From NCBI GenBank assembly GCA_037893245.1, contig JBAIAA010000656.1, positions 434,001 through 498,000 of the forward strand: a stretch of DNA of 64,000 nt. The letters run 5' to 3'. Made by a program: the position numbers and the translations under genes. Below are positions 25,001 to 40,000 of the stretch, in pieces. Within the stretch, counting starts at the first letter, position 1. Each line of letters opens with the position of its first letter. This stretch comes from Crossaster papposus (Eukaryota > Echinodermata > Asteroidea > Velatida > Solasteridae). The notes under the pieces are model-generated. The model was not told where the DNA came from. It saw only the letters and a program-made list of their open reading frames with translations, and ran no database searches.

Positions 25001-28000
25001 AAGGATAAAGATACACACAACATAATACAAATATCCAAGCAGAAAACCAGATTCTATAGTAAGCTTGCGCAAAACAAAGTAGTTCCTATTTGCATATCAC
25101 AATAACAATCACAGATACTTTGCCATAAGTACTTACGTGGTGGTGGGCACGAACCCCGAGTATATACAATGTCGTCGAGAGCGATGTCGCTCTGATAACC
25201 GGAACCAATAATTCCCTCGAATGTAATCTATCAACAAGGAAGGATAAAATCTTTCACAGAGAATTCAATTTTTTAATATTATACAAAATGTTCTGAACCA
25301 ATTATTTTTCTGGGCTTGTTTTTCTGGACCCTCCTTTGATTTGGGTTTGAGTTTGTATCTGCATTTGAGGGGACATTAAACAAATAGGACAATAGGGTCC
25401 ACGAATGACAGAAAGTCCACGAATGACAGAAAGTCCACGAATGACAGAAAGTCCACGATTTATATTTTTGTACAAACAAAAGAGGAACAATAGGGGGTCC
25501 ACAATGGAAGGTGTGCCAATCTTTGCATCACTCACGGTGAAATCTTGGTCGCTGTGAATTGTTCTCTGTGCCAGCAGCCAATCAGCATCTTGCTCGCTCG
25601 TTTTGGTCCACAGTGAAGTGTCCACGTTATCCATCAACGACGTCATGAACAAGTTGAGCGTTCCCACAGTGCTGCCCGTCATGTGGTACCAAAACAACAG
25701 ACAGTTGCCGAGGAGACTCGTGGGCATCAGGGAGCGAGTGGTGATGCGGGCTCTCTCTGAGGGGATGCGTGGCGAGGACGCCTCTGTGTAAATATAGTAA
25801 CCTGGGAAATGGGAAAGTTTGGAGTCAAACAAAGATCTTGATATAACCTAAGAAACCTAGAAAACCTAAGAAGATGCTTTTTTTTTACCTAGCAATGACA
25901 TCCCATGGGAGGGTCACATACAATTTCGCTGGTTTCACCCACACCGTTCTTCCTTCATGTGATACACGGGTACCGGGGGGATTGGATAGTCTGTTCGCTG
26001 ACTCTCTAAATAATGTTCTGAATAATCGAGGCGGGAATCAGTCACTTAATACCAACTCTCCCTTGTTTGCCAGGGAGGTGGTGCTTGTGCATGGAGCCCA
26101 TATGTGTCTTTCCCAGAAAAATAATTGAGAATTAAACTTAAAAATTCAAAAAAAGAAAAAGCAGTGGCATCATTGTTTACCGGAACCAGTTGTGTGGTCG
26201 CCGCTTGGCCCCGTGTCAAGAGAGGGGGTGCTACCCTGAAAGCGCAACCAATCAAATCCATCGTCTCTGGCTTGTTGCCAGGCACAAAGTGATGCCTCAA
26301 AGTCGCAGGTTGCGTTGGAGTCATACTGACCCGGATCAGCTGTAGTTGGAAAAACTGTTCAAAAATATTTATAACAAAAATCTAAATCTAGAGTTCTAGC
26401 TGCAGGATTTTAACCCAGCCTAGCAAGTTAGAATCAAGGTACTGGTGTCTGGAAGCAATGTACTTTACCACAATAACTTACCGTGGTATTCAATTGGAAG
26501 GGTCAGCAAAGGCTGGGGCAGCTCTCCAGAAAGTTAATAAAACAAAAATAGTTTCAGGTGACTGGTTCGAATCCAACCAAATGAACCAAGGTGTTTGTGT
26601 CCCTAAGCGATCTACTTTTTCACAAGTTCTGTATGAGGCATTAGTCAGTGATATTTGTAAAAGCTGTTAATTTGTTTTTTGTTTAATATAAACCTAACGT
26701 TACAGACATTGTTGTTGTAATCGTGCCAGAGAAATAGGGTTTATGTGTTCTTAAGCAATCCTGTTTATAGCGATATATTTTCCCTTTCTGGGTTATCAAT
26801 GATACAGAACTGAGTGATAAACATAAGGCACATGGAAGTATACCATACCACTGCATTGTCCCGGGACGAACAACACGTCGTCGATTGCAATATCACCAAC
26901 ATAGGATTTGCCAACGACCCCTTCAAAGATAATCTGATGAAAAAAATAATGGTACGTCACATGGAAGTAGTGCAGTAAATGAAAACGAGGGTATCCACCA
27001 TTGGATAAACAGACAAATTAACTTAGGCAAGAAATTGGATAAAAACTCCAAACTTTTGTTCCAATTTCATGGCTCTAAAAAAAAATTGGATTTTGATGCT
27101 GTGCTGCTGGACAGAAACTGTAATACTGTGTAAAATATGAAGAAAACAAATTTGATACTTAGGAAATAACAGTGCGATTACTACGTGATAATGACCGGGT
27201 TGGGGGATGACCGCTGGTAATGGACCGAGCCGAATGCAGTAATGACCGGGTCTTTGCACTGTTATTCCCTTTAATAAATACCTTTTTAACAAGAACAATT
27301 GTGAAATTGCTCCAAATTTTGTGACTTTTCTTCCGACGATATTTCCAGGGTTTTGTTTTCATGTTCAGCTAGGGGCTATATTTTAGCTTATGCATGGTAC
27401 CCTGTCTCTTCAATATGTATTGTTATTATTACCCATACTTTGAGACCAGACTAGCTGACTACTGATGCCCACCGTGCATAGCACTTATAGTTAACGCTCC
27501 ACGCGTAAATTTATAGCGCGCATATTCAATATTTGACACGTCCTTGTTACAAGTTACTCGTTACAACATAAGACTGTTGCATTCGGCCAATCAGGCTTAC
27601 ATGATGCTTGATTAATGCTGGTTCAGGGGACATTTATTCGCTTCTTCTGGAAAGCCGGGCAAATACTACAAAATAATGCTCTCCACGTGATCAAGTCTCG
27701 ACAATCAGAAGCCATCAACTCTCCTAGGTATATATTAAAAGATGTTAATATCAACGTCAACATTTGTTGCTATCTCCAAATAATAATTCGTAATGTTCAA
27801 TTTTTTTTGCTGTAGCAAGAGGAGATCGTTTGCTTACAGTCAGCTGAACCATGATCGTATTGTGGTCCTATTGTAAGTCACTTTACTGGCAAAATACAAT
27901 ACAAGAATGGTTCCAGAACCACGCATCTCACCTACCTTTGCCATTACCCTATTTTACAAATTGACTTGACTTGACCTGACCATCATATAAAAGGTACAAT

Positions 28001-31000
28001 ATTGCATGCATGACCTAAGTATGCAATTGGGACTTCAAGTCTGTAATAAGACCAATTTTTCTAGTTTTTAATCAAAATTACACATACATACAAGCTACGT
28101 ACATACGGACGTACATACGGACGGACTGCGTACTGCATTACAGTCTGTTTCTGAACTTTGTTCAGGCAAGATAAAAATGGCAAAAAGATCTGAATACCTG
28201 AAAGGGGTTTGTGTCTGTCACCCCAATCTGGCCGTACTTCCAATCCGTGGAGTTGATGCTCTGCTGGCCGGAGAGAAACCACATGACAACCTCCCGAGAC
28301 ACTGCTGTCGTCTTAAGCACGTAGAGCTCGCCGATGTCGGCGCCGTACATGTGATACCAGAAGGTTACGCAGACGTCTTGCCCGGAAGTTAGAAAGCTGC
28401 TGACGAGACGGGCGTAGTCACCAGCGACGCGGGGCGAGGAGGTCTCGATGTACAGAAAAAAACCTACAGAGAGAAAGAGAGAGAGAGACAATGGGAGATG
28501 TACAGCATATTCAATTACTCACCCGCGCTTATAACTCAGGCCTCTAAATCGAGAGAAAAGTTGCACATGTGCAGTGCGTCAGAGTAAACAGACGATCTCG
28601 GGTCACTCGTACTCAACGAGTGACAATATCTGTTTTTGAAATATACCCACCTCTGGTGCATCGCCAGAGGGTGCAGCCATGGTTTAGCATGGCTGCCAGA
28701 GGTGGCAGCCATGTTTTAGCATGGCTGCCAGAGGTGACAGCCATGTTTTAGCATGGCTGCCAGAAGGTGACAGCCATGTTTTAGCATGGCTGCCAGAGGT
28801 GGCAGCCATGTTTTACCATGGCTGCCAGAGGTGGCAGCCATGTTTTACCATGGCTGCCAGAGGTGGCAGCCATGTTTTAGCATGGCTGCCAAAGGTGGCA
28901 GCCATGTTTTAGCATGGCTGTCAGAGGTGGCTGCCATGGTTTAGCATGGCTGCCAGAGGTGACAGCCATGTTTTAGCATGGCTGCCAAAGGTGACAGCCA
29001 TGTTTTAGCATGGCTGCCAAAGGTGGCAGCCATGTTTTAGCATGGCTGCCTAAAGGTGACAAGAAGAAAGTGACATACTGACAACACCGAACACTATCAG
29101 TATCACTTTTCTGTAAAACTTACCTGGTGTACAAGACCCTGATGATACGCCACAAGTATGGTCCGAGCTAGGCCCTGTATACTGGCTGGCCGTGTTGCTG
29201 TTTAATCGCACCCAGTCAAACACGTCATTTTGGCTGTTGATCCACGTGCACGTGTCTCGCTCAAAATTGCAGCTTCCTGTAAACACCCAACAAGAATGAT
29301 CATTGACCCTAAAGTACGTAAACCTGACGAAAAAATGCAATATTTTTTCACTAGGAAATGGCATGATGTGATTTTGCATTCAAAGCAGACCCTGTCCTTA
29401 GCCTCAGAATGTGATTTCAACAAAACTTTCTAAAATCACATCCAATCGCTCCAAATTCACATCCTCTGTCCAAATTCACATCCTCTGTCCAAATTCACAT
29501 CCTCTGTCCAAATTCACATCCTCTGTCCAAATTCACATCCTCTTTCCAAATTTACATCCTGGGTTAAATCGTTTAGGTTCAAACTCACATATCCCAGGAT
29601 GTGAATTTTGACCGAGGATGTGAATTTGGAGCATTTTGATGTGATTTCAAAAATCTTTTGATGAAATCACATCCTCAGCTAATGACAGTGTTCGCTTTAA
29701 ATGCAAAATCATATGATCCCCTTTCCTAGTGTTTGCAGTTGCAAATGGAAAATGTCTTGCCTTGGTCAAGGCATGGCCCGGCCAGCTTGGAAATTTGATC
29801 GATGGCTATGTCGCTACGATCACCGCTACCAATCTCTCCTTCAAAGACCATCTGATAGACTGTCTGGCTGGTGTATTCCGCCTCGCCGATGAACCACTGG
29901 TCGCCAAAATCACCACTCATCGACCACAGGACGGTTGGATCACCGTTTACCTGTTAACCACACATGTAAAGAATCGCATAGCATGGTAAGGTAACTTTAA
30001 GCAACCTAGAGTAAGGCTGTGTTCGATTTAAATGACTACGTTTGAAAAACATGCGAGTCAATGGTAGCGGGTGCAGCCACTTCACATAGACTTGTGTGCA
30101 ATTTCAAGCCTTAGCCAAGTAATTTGGACATTGCCTAATTTTGAATATTCATATATTCATATAGTGCCGTGGCCGAGTTCTGGAGCATTGAATTCATGGT
30201 CTGCGGGTAGTTCTGCAGGTTGGGGATTGAAGCCCGTCCTGGGCTATGACACTTCCACAGATAATATAGGTAGAGGCATTATTAATGCCTGGCTGTGGAC
30301 TAGTTACCATCCAAACCCTATTTGTGCTGTGAAGAGATCATATTGTCTTGTTTCAGTGTGAGGAGCTGGTTCTTCCACACTTTCCTCTACTAGCCCACAT
30401 CTTGAGTGAACTTTGGCCTTCTGGTGGGATATTCTAATTTTGTTTCAGTGCGAGGGGCTAGTTCTTCCACACTTTCCTCTACTAGCCCACACCTTGAGTA
30501 GCCTTTGGCCTTGTGATGAATGATTTGCATTAACAAACAAAAATCAATTGTAACCTGCTTAAATAAAGTTCCACATTTTCTAACTTAATGACAATTACTA
30601 TTAATTATTAATGAGGTAATCATGCATTATTAATACCTTCACCCTTAGGGTACCCATCCGGTCACCAAACATGTGGTAGTAGAACCTCCAGCAAGCAGTC
30701 CGAGTGCTCTGGTCAGGGACGAAGGGCGGAGAAAGCAATCTGGCAAGGTCACCCAAACGCTTATTGGTTGCCTCAGTGTACATGTAGTGACCTTGGTGCA
30801 AATTATATGCAAATACATGTAAATTAGTTTCCTTGACACAGATATTGGACCTGTCACCACAAAATGAGAGTAAAGTCGGAAATATTGAAAATTGATATAT
30901 TGGTATTTTCAAATTCTTGAGAAAGAGAGCTTTCCAATGGTACATAACACTTGGGGGTTTTGCGATAAATACTTTTTACAGCGCTCTAGAAAGTCATGGG

Positions 31001-34000
31001 TTTCACAAAACGTGTTTGTGAAAAAACTTACTTTAAACATCTTAAACAAAACACACAAAAGATTACAAAACAGGACAAGATTCGGTTGAGCATAGCAACG
31101 GCTATGTTCTAACCATTATTTATTCTTGAAATTGTCCACACATACAAACTATTGCATAATCAACAAAATATCAAAATTTCGAAAACGTGGGATACTTACG
31201 AGGACCTGATTTGCATATTTAATTACCGTGTTAATTAGACCACTAATGAACTTTAATACAAACACTAACTACGCAAACACTATGCAAAATCGCGTAATTT
31301 AAGAGGTTTTCGATCATCTGATCTCACCCAAAAAATAATTAATATGTAGAGAAGGACGTTGGCTTTCCAAATTACGCAAAATCTCAAAATTGACCACCCC
31401 TTCATATTTGGACTTTGAATGGCCATATCTCCGAATCACATCGTGCGACTTTACTTTCATTTTGTAGTGACAGGTCACATATGTGTAACTTGAATCCCTG
31501 GCTTCGTCTTCGTCTTAGGGTTAAGGCAATTTTAGGTGCAAGAACTCAGCCACAATTCTGGTGCCTGTTGTGCTTCAGAAACATTTAATCGATTCATATG
31601 AACCAACAATTTTGAATATTTCCATTTGCTTTTCTATTTCTATTTGTAGTTCTAAATGATTCGGAAAGTCGAACGACGCCAAAGCTTTGGACTCCAAATT
31701 TAATAAATGACCTGCATACCATTAGCGGAGCCATAGGACACATCTACACTGGGTCCCGTCAGCAGTGTAGGGGTCCTGTCCGCATTCTGTGTCCAGTTGA
31801 AATCAGCGGTCAGATCCGAGGTGTAGCCGCACAGGTCTGGTTCCTCGAACTCACACAGGTTTGGAGCTGCAAAGATGGAGAAAAGTACCTGATCAAAAAC
31901 CAGTTTGTGTGTCCATTGTGAGTTCATTGAAAATAAAATAGCGAAATGAAATAAAATTGACATGTGAACACCCTGGGCCAATTAAATTACAGCAGCTCCG
32001 AACTTTTATTAAAAAGATGTTTTATTTAAGACATTTCATCGACCAAACTCTCTAAAGACAAAATTTAAAGATTGATTGAAAATCAAGTTCTCACTTTTGC
32101 AGGGACCAGCATTAAGTCTGATGTCATCCAGTGCAATGTCACTTGAATAGCTTGTCCCAACAACACCTTCAAAGACGTACTGAAAAACAACACTAAAATT
32201 CGTCAATTTTTCAATTTGGTTTTCGGTCATAAATGTTATGTGAAAAACAATGTATATATGCTCAACACTTTCCTTTTTAAATTTGGGTGGCCGTGGGCCA
32301 ATTTTACGACACCGTTATAAGCGCAGGTTTTCAATAAGTTTAGAAAAAACTAATTTTAATTTTGAACCTGCGACCTCCAGAATACGACCTGGGCAGCTTG
32401 TTTATTTGACAAAGTTTGGGAAACCTAATAAGGTTACTGGCCAAAATGTCATGCAATGTATATTGCCTGCGACTGTTACTTATTTTTGCTGCTATTAGAA
32501 AAATGGGTCTAGTTGTCTACCTGGTATGCCGTGGCCATGGTAACAGCCACCCGTCCCTGATACCACTGATTGTTTCTCGTGCCGACGCGTGTCCAGACTG
32601 GCGCCCCGAGGCCGGCACCGCCCAGCCTGGCATAGACACTCAGCATGTCCACGTCGTCGCCCCACATGTGGTACCAGAACTCCAAGCAAGTCTCTGCCGT
32701 CCGCGACACAAGGGCACTCTCCAGGCGCGCTTTCTCGCCGGCAACGCGTGGCGAGGAGGTCTCTATGAAGACATAGAAGCCGGCGCCTGAGAAGAAGATG
32801 AAGAGTTTTAAGCCCGGATCATACTCGGCGCGAAACCATACACAAACACGATTTTGTAACATCACAGGGAGTTTCGCGCTACATATTCGCAAAAGTTGAA
32901 CACATTTCAACTCCAGCATATTTTCGCAGTAAACGCCCTTTAATATTTACCCCTAAAACATGCCTGTGTATAATCCTCCAATGCGCACAGCTTGAGTGCA
33001 TTAGCATGGACCACTGACATGAAATAAACAAATCTCATAGAGCAAGGGTATAGTCTACAAAAGATTCTCTGGACTGCATAGTTGTTTGTGTGTGTTTTTT
33101 TAAAGAACTGGAACTCACTGGTTCCCATGGTGTGATCAATGGAGGGACCGGTGTCAATGGACGGGGTGGAGTAGCTGGACCTCAACCAATTGAAATCATC
33201 GTCTGATGCTTGGGTGTAATTACAGATGTTGTCCTCAAAGTCACAAGCAAATTGGGCGAGAACTGTATGCAAATACGGCATTCAGAAATAAGAATGTTTT
33301 TAGGACATTTTAAAACATATATGATTGTATGACTCATTCAGTTTATATTTTTACAAAAACATGTATCCACTATGACCTCCAGCTAGAGTGCCCGTAGCGT
33401 GTACTTTAAATTTCACAACTCAATAAGTTTATATTTTTACAAATATTTATCAACCACGACAGCGAGTTATAGTGCCCATAGCCTGAACATTACCATGAAA
33501 ATTCAAAATCGAAATCTAAAAAACAGAACTTCTATCACTTACTCAAACAAGCGCCGTCAACTAATCTTGTATCGTCCACGGCCATCGTGGATATGTTTGC
33601 ATTGCTTCCTTCCACACCCTCTAGATAGATCTGGTATTCTGCACTACTGGTGACCGTGATGGACACCTCATGCCAGAGATTACCGCGATCACCAGGCTCT
33701 GTGTGGAGTAGCTGCATGGTCCCCAATGATGTGTTTTTGAGGTACACGCTCAACGTGCCAACACCTGCACAACGGTAAATCAAAAAAGGCCGAGGAATTG
33801 TAGATTTCAACAAAACAATTCTTTTTACAAGTCCAGAAACAAGTTCACAAGTAGCTGGATGAACAATGACCAAAGAAATACTTTTTGATGGACTCAACTG
33901 GCAAAAAACCTTTCCCTAGGTCAAAGTCAAATTTTGTCATTTTTTCCTTCCCAAAATTTCCTAAAATTCATTTTCAAGGATTTCTTGAATTCCAGAGTAA

Positions 34001-37000
34001 TTAGGTACCCAGACCTGCCCTACAGAGATACAATTGTCTGCAACGTTAATTACCAGATATTTAGCCAGTTCACGCCGGGATTATTTTGACATTGACCGGG
34101 CGCAGGCGTGGGACTGTTTTTCATGAACCTCGATGAGACGGGTTCAGGCCGGCATATTTTTTGATATTTTCGAGGCAGTCCCTGAACAATATTTTCGGCC
34201 TTGATTGTGACTTGTTTTTCTGTCGTCCATTTTGAACTTCTTACCACTGCCGAGCATGAAGATTGAGAATGTGAAACAGCTTGCACTGGTAGGGGTGGGG
34301 CTAAAATGCTCACTGTTCAGCCATGCCTTCCGGCCAGATGGGATAGTAGCAGTCTCGATTAGCATGTAATAACCTGTTAATCAAATAATAAATTTGTTGA
34401 TTTATTTGAATCAGTCAAATTATTATGTATCAAGGCATGAAAAGCACACAGCGTTACGTCGTTAGGTCTCAGGTCTATTAATAATAGTAATAAAAATAGT
34501 ACATAGAGGAACAGGCACAAAGGTTTTAGATGATACAGGGATAATCAGGCAGGTCAGTTGTGGGGAAGAAGGGAGTATCAGGCAGGTCATTTGTGGGGAG
34601 GCAGGTAGTATAAGGCAGGTCAGTTGTGGGGAGGCAGGGAGTATAAGGCAGGTCAGTTGTGGGGAGGCAGGGAGAATCAGGCAGGTCAGTTGTGGGGAGG
34701 CAGGGAGAATCAGGCAGGTCATTTGTGGGGAGGCAGGGAGTATCAGGCAGGTCAGTTGTGGGGAGGCAGGGAGTATCAGGCAGGTCAGTTGTGGGGAGGC
34801 AGGGAGTATCAGGTAGGTCAGTTGTGGGGAGGCAGGTAGTATCAGGCAGGTCAGTTGTGGGGAGGCAGGGAGTATCAGGCAGGTCAGTTGTGGGGAGGCA
34901 GGTAGTATCAGGCAGGTCAGTTGTGGGAGGCAGGGAGTATCAGGCAGGTCAGTTGTGGGGAGGCAGGGAGTATCAGGCAGGTCAGTTGTGGGGAGGCAGG
35001 GAGTATCAGGTAGGTCAGTTGTGGGGAGGCAGGGAGTATCAGGTAGGTCAGTTGTGGGGAGGCAGGTAGTATCAGGCAGGTCAGTTGTGGGGAGGCAGGG
35101 AGTATCAGGTAGGTCAGTTGTGGGGAGGCAGGTAGTATCAGGCAGGTCAGTTGTGGGGAGGCAGGGAGTATCAGGCAGGTCAGTTGTGGGGAGGCAGGGA
35201 GTATCAGGCAGGTCAGTTGTGGGGAAGGAGGGAGTATCAGGCAGGTCAGTTGTGGGGAGGCAGGGAGTATCAGGCAGGTCAGTTGTGGGGAGGCAGGTAG
35301 TATCAGGCAGGTCAGTTGTGGGGAGGCAGGGAGTATCAGGCAGGTCAGTTGTGGGGAGGCAGGGAGTATCAGGTAGGTCAGTTGTGGGGAGGCAGGGAGT
35401 ATCAGGTAGGTCAGTTGTGGGGAGGCAGGTAGTATCAGGCAGGTCAGTTGTGGGGAGGCAGGGAGTATCAGGCAGGTCAGTTGTGGGGAGGCAGGTAGTA
35501 TCAGGCAGGTCAGTTGTGGGGAGGCAGGGAGTATCAGGCAGGTCAGTTGTGGGGAGGCAGGTCAGTTGTGGGGAGGCAGGGAGTATCAGGCAGGTCAGTT
35601 GTGGGGAAGGAGGGAGTATCAGGCAGGTCAGTTGTGGGGAGGCAGGGAGTATCAGGCAGGTCAGTTGTGGGGAAGGAGGGAGTATCAGGCAGGTCAGTTG
35701 TGGGGAGGCAGGGAGAATCAGGCAGGTCAGTTGTGGGGAGGCAGGGAGTATCAGGCAGGTCATTTGTGGGGAGGCAGGTAGTATCAGGCAGGTCAGTTGT
35801 GGGGAGGCAGGGAGTATCAGGGAGGTCAGTTGTGGGGAGGCAGGGAGAATCAGGCAGGTCATTTGTGGGGAGGCAGGGAGAATCAGGCAGGTCAGTTGTG
35901 GGGAGGCAGGGAGAATCAGGCAGGGTGGTTTTGGGTGGTTGAGGGAATAGAATCTTCAATACAAGTCTCTCTCAAGTGACGTCATTTCCTACGGATAAGC
36001 CACGTGCATCGCCATTTTGAGCGTCAACTTGCGTAATGCGCATCAGATGCGCCATATTTCAAACACATTTCGAGCAATAAGCCCACATGTTTGGAACATT
36101 TTTCACGTTGCCCATCACGTGCTTGATTGCGTAAAATACGCAGTTGCAGTCTAGTTTTCCTGGGAAGATGCCATCTGTGAGAGAGATCTATTAGGGACTA
36201 CACTCACCTAAATCACTGGAAAAGGTGTGGTCAATAGGCGGAGCCATGGAGGAGGCGTCGGCTCCTCGCGTCCAAACGAAATTAAAGTCATCTTGTGCCA
36301 CTTCATTCACCCAGCCGCACATCCCGGACTCAAAGTCACAAAAACCTGGGGCCAATTTCATAAAACATGTTAGCATAAAAACTTGCTAAGCACAAAAAAG
36401 TCTTGATCATGAAAAAACAGGTTACCAGCCAAAACTCCATGTGCTTTTCTTATAAGCAAAAACCAGCTGAACACCAGTCACAAACAATATACATCACCCG
36501 AAAATGTGTAATTCTGTTTTTTGCTAAGAAAGAATTTTCATGCTAAGCAAATTTGTTGTTTGCACGTTTTATGAAATTGGCTCAGGTTAATTAATTTTTG
36601 AGAGGCAAAAATTGACATATTACTGTACCAAAAACGAACCCTTAGAACACGAAAGTTCAATTCCCTAAATTGTATTCATCTAGTTGTCCTAATTAATGGA
36701 AGTCGAACTACAACCTAACCATTTTAGATCCATCAAATTATTTTTAACCATTGTATACTGCACTACCCGTTGCTTTTTAATATTTATGACACGACTGACA
36801 ACTTCTACGTTGGGATATTTACCAGGAGGATCGCACGGTCCGACGGTTATATCTACATTGTCTAGGACCAGGTCACCAGTTTGGCCAGTACCCAGCGTAC
36901 CTCCAATGGCAGCCTATAAATAAGCATGAAAAGATACAAGTGGCCATAATAACAACCAATATCGTTACCATAGTACGTGGGCTCCTAATTTCGCAAACAA

Positions 37001-40000
37001 AAGGGCGCTATTTGAACAGTTTTGACAGCCTTATAAATGGAATACACTGCATGCACGCACTGGTTCACACTGGTATAGCGAAAAGCATACGCTTTATGTG
37101 CACACGGCCATAGTGTCTTTGCGCGAGCATCAGGTGTATTTAGCAATGCGTTTGAATGTCCTCCAACTTGCCCTTTCTTAAAATTGAGGGCGCAGCCGTG
37201 CACGCCCGCATGGAGCGCTGGTCTGTCGTCTTGCTTGTCGTCTGTCTACTGTCAGCCTGCTCACGCATAGTTGTAATGGACAAAGACATAGACAATAGCT
37301 CTAGACAGAAGATTTGGACCCGGCCTAACTTACCCTGAATTCGTAGGTAGAATTCATCAGCGTTATGGTGGTGTACCGCCACACATCCTCCTGGTCCCCT
37401 GACTTCTCGTACAGCACCGGTCCCAGGGTTCCATTGACATATGTGTGTACACGCAGGGTACCGACACCAGCGCCGTGCATGTGGTACCAGAATTTGAGAC
37501 ACTCTCCGATGGCGGACGGTTGGTAGTAGCCGGAGTACATGATAGCTTTGTCCTGGTTTTGTCCGAGCGACGGATTCAGGTACATTAGGTAGCCTGGAAA
37601 AACAACCATAATTATATGCCAGTACCCATTTATACCCCTGGGTGAAAAGAAGCAAGTGGAGGTGAGGTGGCTTGCCCAAGAACACAACACATAACCAGTG
37701 GCAGGATTTGAAACCCAGACCCTCTAATTATAAGTCACGAATGCCAACCACTAGGCTGCACTCCCCCTAAAAGTGCACCAACATATTTATATTTGGATAA
37801 ATTTGTACATTTGTATTTTTACTTAAACATAATTTTAACCCTGGTTCATACTTCATGTGAATGCGAAGCGAATTCATAGGTAATGGAGAACGTCTCAATA
37901 AAACTTCAATTGTTGACGTCAAGAAATTTACTTCGCATTCGCATGAAGTATGCTTTACAAAGGGTAAAATTTGTATTCAACCGCAAATGCTATAACAATA
38001 ATATAAGATTACAACCCTTTCATTAGGTGCTATTGCTAGTCTTAGAAATAATGTCGTAAAATAGTAAATTTGTAAACAAGGTTTAAAAAAATGAATTCTA
38101 CAAACCGTTTGCAGTTCCTGTTGTTTTGTCGACGAGCTGGCTGGAGGAATGAGAGGCCGCCAAGGCCCGAACTCTGGTCCAATCCAAATTGTCCGTTGTG
38201 GACTCCTGCGTCCAATCACAGTTGTCGATTTCAAACGTGCATGTTCCTGATTGGTTAAAATATGAGAAGGATGATATTAAAGAAGGCCACGAATAAAAGA
38301 TTCACCCCACAGGTCAAATCTGTTATGACTTGCACTGAGATCTGAATGCCTAGAACTGAGTATATTTTGGTTTTCAGACAGGCACAGTTTAACCCCTTGA
38401 CGCTCAATGGGGAAACAGCTCTGGCCGCGGGCAGCTGTGCAACACCGTAGAACACCTTCTGTGTGACAGCTGCATGCTCGGGTCCATTGTGCAGTGCAGC
38501 TAGTGGACAAAGGCTGCTGTGCAGTCATGTGTATATTCCGGTGAGTGAGGAACTAATACCGGCGTCAAAGGGTTTAAGTAATTTTCCTTTGACTTTCAAA
38601 CTTTCTAAGTGTGGCTTCTTTTATGTTTTTACCTACAATCTTCAAAATAATTTGGTTCTGCACGACTCCATAATTCTGACACTTAATCTTTCAAAATCCT
38701 TTAAACTTGAAAAAAAGTATTTTTCACAAAATACAATTGGACCTACTGATTGGTGGACAAGAGCCAAGATTGTAAAGAATATCATCGATAGCAATATCAC
38801 TTTGGTAGTTCGAGCCCCGAACTCCTTCGACGACAATCTGTCAAAAAAAAGTAGAAGACAAATACATTTGAAATATACATTTGAGGAAAAACCACCAAAC
38901 CAATAGGTGTTTAAAATATAGAGGTATCTCAAATATAGAGGTATCTCAAATATAGAGGTATCTCAAATATAGAGGTATCTCAAATATAGAGGTATCTCAA
39001 ATATAGAGGTATCTCAAATAAAGAGGTATCTCAAATAAAGAGGTATCTCAAATAAAGAGGTATCTCAAATAAAGAGGTATCTCAAATAAAGAGGTATCTC
39101 AAATATAGAGGTATCTCAAATAAAGAGGTATCTCAAATATAGGGGTATCTCAAATATAGAGGTATCTCAAATATAGAGGTATCTCAAATATAGAGGTATC
39201 TCAAATATAGAGGTATCTCAAATATAGAGGTATCTCAAATATAGAGGTATCTCAAATATAGAGGTATCTCAAATAAAGAGGTATCTCAAATATAGAGGTA
39301 TCTCAAATATAGAGGTATCTCAAATATAGAGGTATCTCAAATAAAGAGGTATCTCAAATAAAGAGGTATCTCAAATATAGAGGTATCTCAAATATAGAGG
39401 TATCTCAAATATAGAGGTATCTCAAATATAGAGGTATCTCAAATATAGGGGTTTTCTTATAATTATATAGAGGTATGTCATATACGGAGGTTTTAATATA
39501 TAGAGCTACGTCAAATATATGTGTTTTTTTAAACATTGCTTTGTCTTCGGCTTCGCCTCTGATTTCTAAATCACTGAGAAGCAAACCAAATGGAAATATT
39601 TAAACTTTTAGGTTAATATTCATATCGAATGTTTCTGAAACACAACAGGCACCAGAATGTGGCTGGAGTTTTCGCAGTTGGGGGTTTGAAATCGATTTAA
39701 GCCGAAGAAGAAGACGAAGCCAGAGATTCAAAAAGGCCTTAAAGAATGTTTTAACCAGTTCACGCTGAGATTATTTGGACATTGACTGGGCCCAGGCGCA
39801 GGATTGTTCTTCAGGAACCTCGATCCAAGCCGAGGTTAGGCTGGCATCTGTGGGTAGCCCACCCTGATATTTATGGCCTCGCTCATGCGAGCCAGTCGCT
39901 AAAAGATATTTCTGGCCTTGCTTGTGACATGTTTATCTGTCATTCGTTTAAAATTCCTGAAAAAAAATTAACTTGTAATATACGGCATATCTGTTGCGAA

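Noticed and set aside
26046-26324. 92-codon ORF over exon 29
   Set aside because: Wrong frame of the MAM 10 A exon, which reads correctly between splice sites with linker and CDFE.
28676-29052. CRISPR-like array
   Set aside because: Units are contiguous tandem repeats without unique spacers, in an animal intron.
34462-35959. Long ORFs (up to about 466 codons) on both strands in the 33-bp repeat
   Set aside because: Open only because the period is divisible by three; repeat peptides, no start context, inside an intron.
37140-37685. 181-codon minus-strand ORF over MAM 5 B exon
   Set aside because: Alternate frame of exon 15, extending into a SINE; the MAM frame explains the region.
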